A DNA stretch of 64,000 nucleotides, taken from contig NZ_LIUF01000006.1 of NCBI RefSeq assembly GCF_001280425.1, positions 96,603 to 160,602 on the forward strand, in the 5' to 3' direction. This DNA comes from Haloarcula rubripromontorii. Its GTDB lineage: Archaea > Halobacteriota > Halobacteria > Halobacteriales > Haloarculaceae. Shown here piece after piece: positions 57,691-64,000 of the stretch (within the stretch, counting starts at the first letter, position 1; each line of letters begins with the position of its first letter). The position numbers and the translations under genes are program-made. The notes beneath the pieces are model-generated. The model made no database searches. It had not been told where the DNA came from and saw only the letters and a program-made list of their open reading frames with translations.

Positions 57691-58878
57691 ATGCATCCCC
57701 CAGACGCCGACAGCGTACTCGTCCGCCACGGCGAGCTCGGCGTCAAAAGCGACCAGGTCCGTCGGAAGATGGAACACCAACTGGCGGACAACCTCCGTGC
57801 GATGCTCGACGCCCGCGACCTGTCGGGAGATATCGACCAGCGGCGGAACCGACTGTTCATCCACACCGATCACCCAGAGGGCGTGACTGCGGCCGCGGCC
57901 GACACGTTCGGCGTCACCTCCGCATCGGCAGTCACGACGACCGACGCGACGCTATCCGCAATCGCAGACGCACTGGCCACGACCGCGCGCGAGCAGTACG
58001 ACGGTGGCACATTTGCCGTTGAGGCCCGCCGGGCGGGGCCACCAGCGGCACATCCCTTTTCCAGTTCCGACATTGAGTCTACCGGCGGGACCGCTGTCGG
58101 GGAGACAATAGCGGGACTGGGCGGCGAGCCCGTTGTCGACCTCGACGACCCCGATTTCGAGCTGTTCGTCGAGTGCCGCGCCGACAAGGCGTACGTCTTC
58201 TGCGAGCAACGTGCCGGCCCGGGCGGCCTCCCACTCGGAACCCAGCGACCCGTCGTCGCGCTCGTCAGCGGCGGCATCGACTCGCCCGTCGCCGCGTGGA
58301 AGCTGATGAAACGCGGCGCGCCCGTGATTCCGGTCTACGTCGACCTCGGTGACTACGGCGGCCCCGACCATCGGGCGCGAGCCGTTTCGACTGTCAAAAC
58401 ACTCGCTTCGTACGCCCCCGGACACGGTCTGTCCCTCAACGTCGTTGACGCCGGTGATGTCGTCGCCGACCTCACTCAAAATTACGGCTCGCTCCGAATG
58501 CTCGTTCTCCGCCGGTTTATGCTCACAGTCGCTGAGACTATCGCACACGACTGCGACGCTGTCGGCATCGTCACCGGCGAAGCTATCGGGCAGAAGTCCA
58601 GCCAGACGAGCGCGAACATCGCAGTCACCGATGCTGTGACCACGCTCCCGGTGTACCGACCGAACCTCACTGTCGATAAGTCCGAAATAACCAATCACGC
58701 GCGAACCATCGGGACCTTTGAAGACTCGACAATCGACACCGGTTGCAACCGTGTCGCGCCATCGCACCCGGAAACCAATGCCTCGCTGGAAGCGGTTCGA
58801 GCAGCCGAGCCCGACGACCTGTTCGAGCGCGCCAAGATCTGTGCGCAGGACCGCGCTGTCGTCCCCATCGAAAGCTAA
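57691..58878 (+). CDS. thiI: tRNA 4-thiouridine synthase ThiI
   Basis: Modifies U8 of tRNA with sulfur. The 395 residues show an N-terminal ferredoxin-like plus THUMP region (about 1-170; SVLVRHGELGVKSDQVRRKM) and a PP-loop ATPase (about 175-390, VALVSGGIDSPVAAWKLMKR). The C-terminal rhodanese domain of E. coli ThiI is absent, as in most archaea, but Cys residues remain in the C-terminal part (CNR, AKICAQD). A sulfur source must be provided otherwise. Start well supported by the family opening. Confidence 0.95.
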   Translation: MHPPDADSVLVRHGELGVKSDQVRRKMEHQLADNLRAMLDARDLSGDIDQRRNRLFIHTDHPEGVTAAAADTFGVTSASAVTTTDATLSAIADALATTAREQYDGGTFAVEARRAGPPAAHPFSSSDIESTGGTAVGETIAGLGGEPVVDLDDPDFELFVECRADKAYVFCEQRAGPGGLPLGTQRPVVALVSGGIDSPVAAWKLMKRGAPVIPVYVDLGDYGGPDHRARAVSTVKTLASYAPGHGLSLNVVDAGDVVADLTQNYGSLRMLVLRRFMLTVAETIAHDCDAVGIVTGEAIGQKSSQTSANIAVTDAVTTLPVYRPNLTVDKSEITNHARTIGTFEDSTIDTGCNRVAPSHPETNASLEAVRAAEPDDLFERAKICAQDRAVVPIES

Positions 58879-58905
58879 ATTTCCGGGGCGGGCCAGGGTT
58901 GAGCC

Positions 58906-59445
58906 ATGACGCAGGTCTGTCTCGTTGGGAACGAAGACGTGAACCTTCGATACGAACTCCTCTCTCGCGAGACCGCGCGGAACGCACTCGCCACCTACGA
59001 CCTGCGGGAACCGTTCGTGAATACTGTCGCCGTCGACACCGTGAGCCTCGGGGCGGCAGTGGCACTGCTCAACGATCTGAACTGGTATCTCGTCCGCTTC
59101 GCCGACGGCGCGTTCGTCCGTGACCCGTCGATTAGCGAGACGGAGTGGCTTTCCCGGAACCTCGCCGCGGCTATCCGCGACGACGATGTCGCGCCCGAGG
59201 AGACCGGTCGGTTTCTCAAGGTGTACGGTATCGTCGAGTCGGCCAAGACAAGCGATGCTGATAACGAAGCCACGTCGGAAGGAGCGTCTCCGCCTGACAC
59301 ACAGGCGACGGAAGCCAACAGCCCACCGGAACTGGTCGAACCAATGCTCCTGACGCGGACTGGCGATACAATTCCTGAGTACGATCTCCAAGCCGTGGAC
59401 GAAACGCTCATCGTCAGAGTGACCGAGTCTGAATTCGGGGCCTGA
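58906..59445 (+). CDS. DUF5804-type haloarchaeal protein
   Basis: A 179-residue acidic protein beginning MTQVCLVGNEDVNLRYELLS, which fits what I recall of the haloarchaeal DUF5804 family. The core (about 1-115) has a conserved NDLNWYLVRFADGAFVRD block. A polar, low-complexity linker (about 118-150) leads to a short beta-rich end (MLLTRTGDTIPEYDL). Function unknown. It follows thiI by 27 bp and converges with cysK. Confidence 0.7.
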   Translation: MTQVCLVGNEDVNLRYELLSRETARNALATYDLREPFVNTVAVDTVSLGAAVALLNDLNWYLVRFADGAFVRDPSISETEWLSRNLAAAIRDDDVAPEETGRFLKVYGIVESAKTSDADNEATSEGASPPDTQATEANSPPELVEPMLLTRTGDTIPEYDLQAVDETLIVRVTESEFGA

Positions 59446-59473
59446 TTCGGGCCACACCGCGCACAGAGCGCCC

Positions 59474-60385
59474 TCAGTCGAACATCCCGGTCGACATGTA
59501 CCGCTCCCCGCTGTCCCAGTAGACTGTGACCACGAGCGGGTCGTCGACGCCGTCCGCGACGAGTCGCTCAGCGACCTCTCTCGCGGCGAGGTTCGACGCG
59601 CCCGAGGACTGTCCGACGAGGATACCCTCCTCGTGGGCGAGTCGTCTGCACTCGTCTTCCGCATCCGGGAGTTCGACCGTCAGCACGTCGTCCAGCAGAT
59701 CAGTGTCTAAATTGTCGCTGACAAATCCCGGCCCCATCCCCTGGAAGCTATCCTCGCCAGCACCCGGGTCCATGCCCGAAAGAACAGCGTTGTCCGCTGG
59801 CTCGACCGCGACGATGTCCATCTCGGGGAACGCCTCGCAGAGTCGACGGCCGGTGCCAGTGAGTGTCCCACCGGTCCCGACGCCCGCTACTAAGGCGTCG
59901 ACGGTCCGGTCGCCCACCTGTTCGAGTATTTCCCTACCTGTCGTCTCGTAGTGTGCTGTCGGGTTCGCCGGATTCTCGAACTGCCGGAGCTGGACGTAGT
60001 CATCGCGCTCACACAACTCGTCCGCACGATCTTTCGCGTCGGAGATGTCCCCCTCGACAAGCTCAATCTCCGCCCCGTACGCCTTCATGATCTGGCGGCG
60101 CTCCGGCGACTTTGAGGACGGCATCACCAGCACCACGTCGTACCCCTTTGTTGCCCCGACCATCGCCATCCCGATGCCGGTGTTCCCACTCGTCGGTTCG
60201 ACGAGCGTATCACCCGGTTCGAGTGCCCCGTTTTGCTCGGCGTCGTCGATCATGTACTTAGCCGGCCGGTCCTTCGCGGACCCGCCAGGGTTGAACGACT
60301 CGATCTTCGCTGCAACGGTTGCCCCCTCCGGTGCACGAACCGAGACCAGCGGGGACCCGATTGTATCGAGAACAGAGTCTTTCAT
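59474..60385 (-). CDS. cysK: cysteine synthase
   Basis: O-acetylserine (or related) sulfhydrylase of 303 residues. The PLP Lys is in NPGGSAKDRPAKYM (about 32-45), the substrate loop is EPTSGNTGIGMAM (about 63-75), and the PLP phosphate loop GTGGTLTGTGR is near 170. Complete without a regulatory domain. It lies 100 bp after nikR on the minus strand. Confidence 0.95.
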   Translation of the reverse strand: MKDSVLDTIGSPLVSVRAPEGATVAAKIESFNPGGSAKDRPAKYMIDDAEQNGALEPGDTLVEPTSGNTGIGMAMVGATKGYDVVLVMPSSKSPERRQIMKAYGAEIELVEGDISDAKDRADELCERDDYVQLRQFENPANPTAHYETTGREILEQVGDRTVDALVAGVGTGGTLTGTGRRLCEAFPEMDIVAVEPADNAVLSGMDPGAGEDSFQGMGPGFVSDNLDTDLLDDVLTVELPDAEDECRRLAHEEGILVGQSSGASNLAAREVAERLVADGVDDPLVVTVYWDSGERYMSTGMFD

Positions 60386-60485
60386 CGCCGCCGCCTACGC
60401 GGCCCCGACTTAAACGCCTACTGAAGGTCCCAAACAGTTCGTAGAGTTGCGATACAGGGCAGTGCTTTCCGGTTCCGTCGACAAT

Positions 60486-60905
60486 TCACGAGAACATGTT
60501 GATATCGTCGACCGGTAGCACCGAGTAATCGACCGATAGCGTGTCCTTCGTGGCCCGAACTTTGCCGACAAACGCGGAAATGTCCTCTAGTTGCCCCTCC
60601 AACACGAACAGTTCCATGCAGTACCGGTCGCCGACGTGGCTGTGGAAGTTCGACGCAACGATTGACTCGTGGTCGTGGCGGAGATGCATCATCTTCTCCT
60701 CAACCGTGGTCGTCTCGTAATCGAACAACACAGTGACCACCGCCATCAGTTCACGATCCTCCAGTCGCTTGTCCTCGAACTCCCCCATCAGATTCCGGAC
60801 CGCTTCACGAACTACTTCGCTGCGACCCGTGTACCCATGTTCGTCTGCAAACGTGTCGATTCGCTCCTCCAGTTCGTCCGGCATCGAGATACTTACAACG
60901 CCCAT
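60486..60905 (-). CDS. nikR: NikR-type nickel-responsive regulator
   Basis: A 139-residue ribbon-helix-helix repressor with the two-part NikR structure. The N-terminal DNA-binding part (about 3-50: [34 protein letters not shown]) is followed by an ACT-like metal domain with [14 protein letters not shown] (about 92-105), the His/Cys ligand pattern of NikR. A TATA-like box and an inverted repeat lie directly upstream, so it is probably autoregulated. No nickel transporter gene is in the window. Confidence 0.92.
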   Translation of the reverse strand: MGVVSISMPDELEERIDTFADEHGYTGRSEVVREAVRNLMGEFEDKRLEDRELMAVVTVLFDYETTTVEEKMMHLRHDHESIVASNFHSHVGDRYCMELFVLEGQLEDISAFVGKVRATKDTLSVDYSVLPVDDINMFS

Positions 60906-60906
60906 G

Positions 60907-60936
60907 TATTAACTCGGCGCCGTTAGAGTATTAATA
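60907..60936 (-). promoter_or_regulatory. nikR promoter with inverted repeat
   Basis: Arms TATTAACTC (60907-60915) and GAGTATTAATA (60926-60936) form an imperfect inverted repeat, one arm having a 2-bp insertion. The outer arm is also the likely TATA box (minus strand TATTAATACTC), 21-31 bp before the ATG. Binding there would block transcription. Confidence 0.5.
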
Positions 60937-61014
60937 GTTCATATCTGTCCGCATAGACTGGAACGACGACGGTTAGCGCTGCTGCTAGCTCGTATCTTGT
61001 GACTGTCTGGCGTG

Positions 61015-61036
61015 TTGTACAGGGCCCGCTGTACAA
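61015..61036 (-). terminator. hairpin downstream of 5S rRNA, probable terminator or processing site
   Basis: TTGTACAG-GGCCCG-CTGTACAA on the plus strand: perfect 8-bp arms with a 6-nt loop. It is 60 bp beyond the 5S 3' end, where transcription of the rRNA operon should end. Confidence 0.45.
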
Positions 61037-61044
61037 ATACGGAA

Positions 61045-61080
61045 AGCCCACTCGGGAGAGAAGTCTCTCCTGAGTGGGCT
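61045..61080 (-). terminator. long hairpin downstream of 5S rRNA
   Basis: Two 16-nt arms, AGCCCACTCgGGAGAG and CTCTCCtGAGTGGGCT, with one mismatch and a 4-nt loop, only 15 bp from the 5S 3' end. It may be a transcription terminator or an RNA stabilising stem; no tRNA gene follows. Confidence 0.5.
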
Positions 61081-61095
61081 ATGAAAGGTATGAAT

Positions 61096-61217
61096 GGTGG
61101 CGGCGAACCGCGTTTCCCAGAGGCTCGCGCACTCCAGTACTCCCCGGAACGCTGGTGGGCTTATCTTCCGTGTTCGGGATGGGTACGGGAGGCAACCCCA
61201 CCGCTATGGCCGCCTAA
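61096..61217 (-). rRNA. rrf: 5S ribosomal RNA
   Basis: 122 nt on the minus strand. The 5' end reads TTAGGCGGCC and the 3' end CGCCGCCACC; they pair as helix I. Internal landmarks are CCCGTACCCATCCCGAACAC and GTGCGCGAGCCTCTGGGAAA. It closely matches the H. marismortui 5S sequence as I know it, with apparently two base differences, so the organism is a close relative. Confidence 0.97.
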
Positions 61218-61259
61218 CGTCGAGTCGCGGAATCGAACCGCGAGGGTACCAGTCTCGAT
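61218..61259 (-). ncRNA. tRNA-like processing element before 5S
   Basis: On the minus strand a tRNA T-arm lookalike: stem CGCGG, 7-nt loop TTCGATT, stem CCGCG (61226-61242). It is followed by eight bases up to the first base of 5S, like an acceptor strand plus discriminator. TCGAG (61254-61258) pairs with CTCGA (61220-61224) as a short acceptor stem. tRNase Z has been shown to mature the 5S 5' end at such a structure in Haloferax volcanii. Confidence 0.75.
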
Positions 61260-61347
61260 TGACTCCACCGTGTGTCCGTGCGATCCAGTTTGCGCCTGGA
61301 CTCGTTCAGCGACGAGTAAATCGTCGGTGAATGAGTCACAGTGCGTA

Positions 61348-64000
<2,653 letters not shown>

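Noticed and set aside
61226..61242. Possible tRNA gene before 5S
   Set aside because: Only a T-arm and a short acceptor-like stem exist; no D-arm or anticodon arm, so it is a processing element and not a tRNA.

Overview
The window looks like chromosomal DNA of a halophilic archaeon, most likely a Haloarcula species. The signs are very acidic proteins, high GC with strong G/C third codon positions, many apparently leaderless genes with a TATA-like box about 22-32 bp before the start codon, and typical haloarchaeal families. The 731-residue KatG has Trp95, Tyr218 and Met244 at the positions known for the Haloarcula marismortui enzyme. The 122-nt 5S rRNA is very close to, but apparently not identical with, the H. 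marismortui 5S as I remember it.

Layout. 1-10.2 kb is mostly housekeeping: a partial 8-oxoguanine glycosylase, acylphosphatase, NAD(P)HX repair enzyme, HflX, KatG, a FUN14 protein, then a leftward RNA-processing/proteasome operon (COG1325 RNA-binding protein, RNase P Rpp30 and Pop5 subunits, proteasome alpha, SBDS). 10.2-14 kb has a gene-poor stretch with two nested palindromes, a NUDIX protein, a putative TIM-barrel protein, a 22-residue membrane micropeptide and thiC. 14.1-17.9 kb carries molybdate/tungstate uptake (binding protein and permease, no ATPase) and cofactor genes: a MobB-MoaE fusion, MoaC, and a MoaB with a histidine-rich N-terminus.

19.8-31.8 kb holds the regulator NarO, transcribed away from a ten-gene respiratory nitrate reductase cluster (membrane protein, Rieske, cytochrome b, 60-residue protein, NarG, NarH, haem-binding subunit, NarJ, membrane protein, HEAT-repeat protein) followed by a Mrp ATPase fused to DUF2249. 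33.9-40.2 kb holds a DMSO/TMAO reductase cluster (dmsR, dmsE-like, dmsA, dmsB, dmsC, dmsD) on the minus strand. Mo uptake, cofactor synthesis and two periplasm-facing Mo respiratory enzymes, each with a cysteine-bearing HTH regulator, therefore sit within about 26 kb and together form an anaerobic respiration island.

40.5-48.1 kb is a six-gene membrane operon: two vWA membrane proteins, a membrane-anchored coiled coil, another membrane protein, a MoxR AAA ATPase and a DUF58 protein. 48.2-60.9 kb is mixed metabolism: pyrI/pyrB, an FG-GAP propeller protein, a sugar isomerase, a MinD-like ATPase next to a KaiC-like protein without a P-loop, FKBP, a threonine dehydratase-like enzyme, a CYTH protein, SAM synthetase, ThiI, cysteine synthase and NikR. 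61.0-64 kb is the distal end of a leftward rRNA operon: most of 23S, a tRNA-like processing element, 5S, and two hairpins. I saw no IS element, CRISPR array or prophage.
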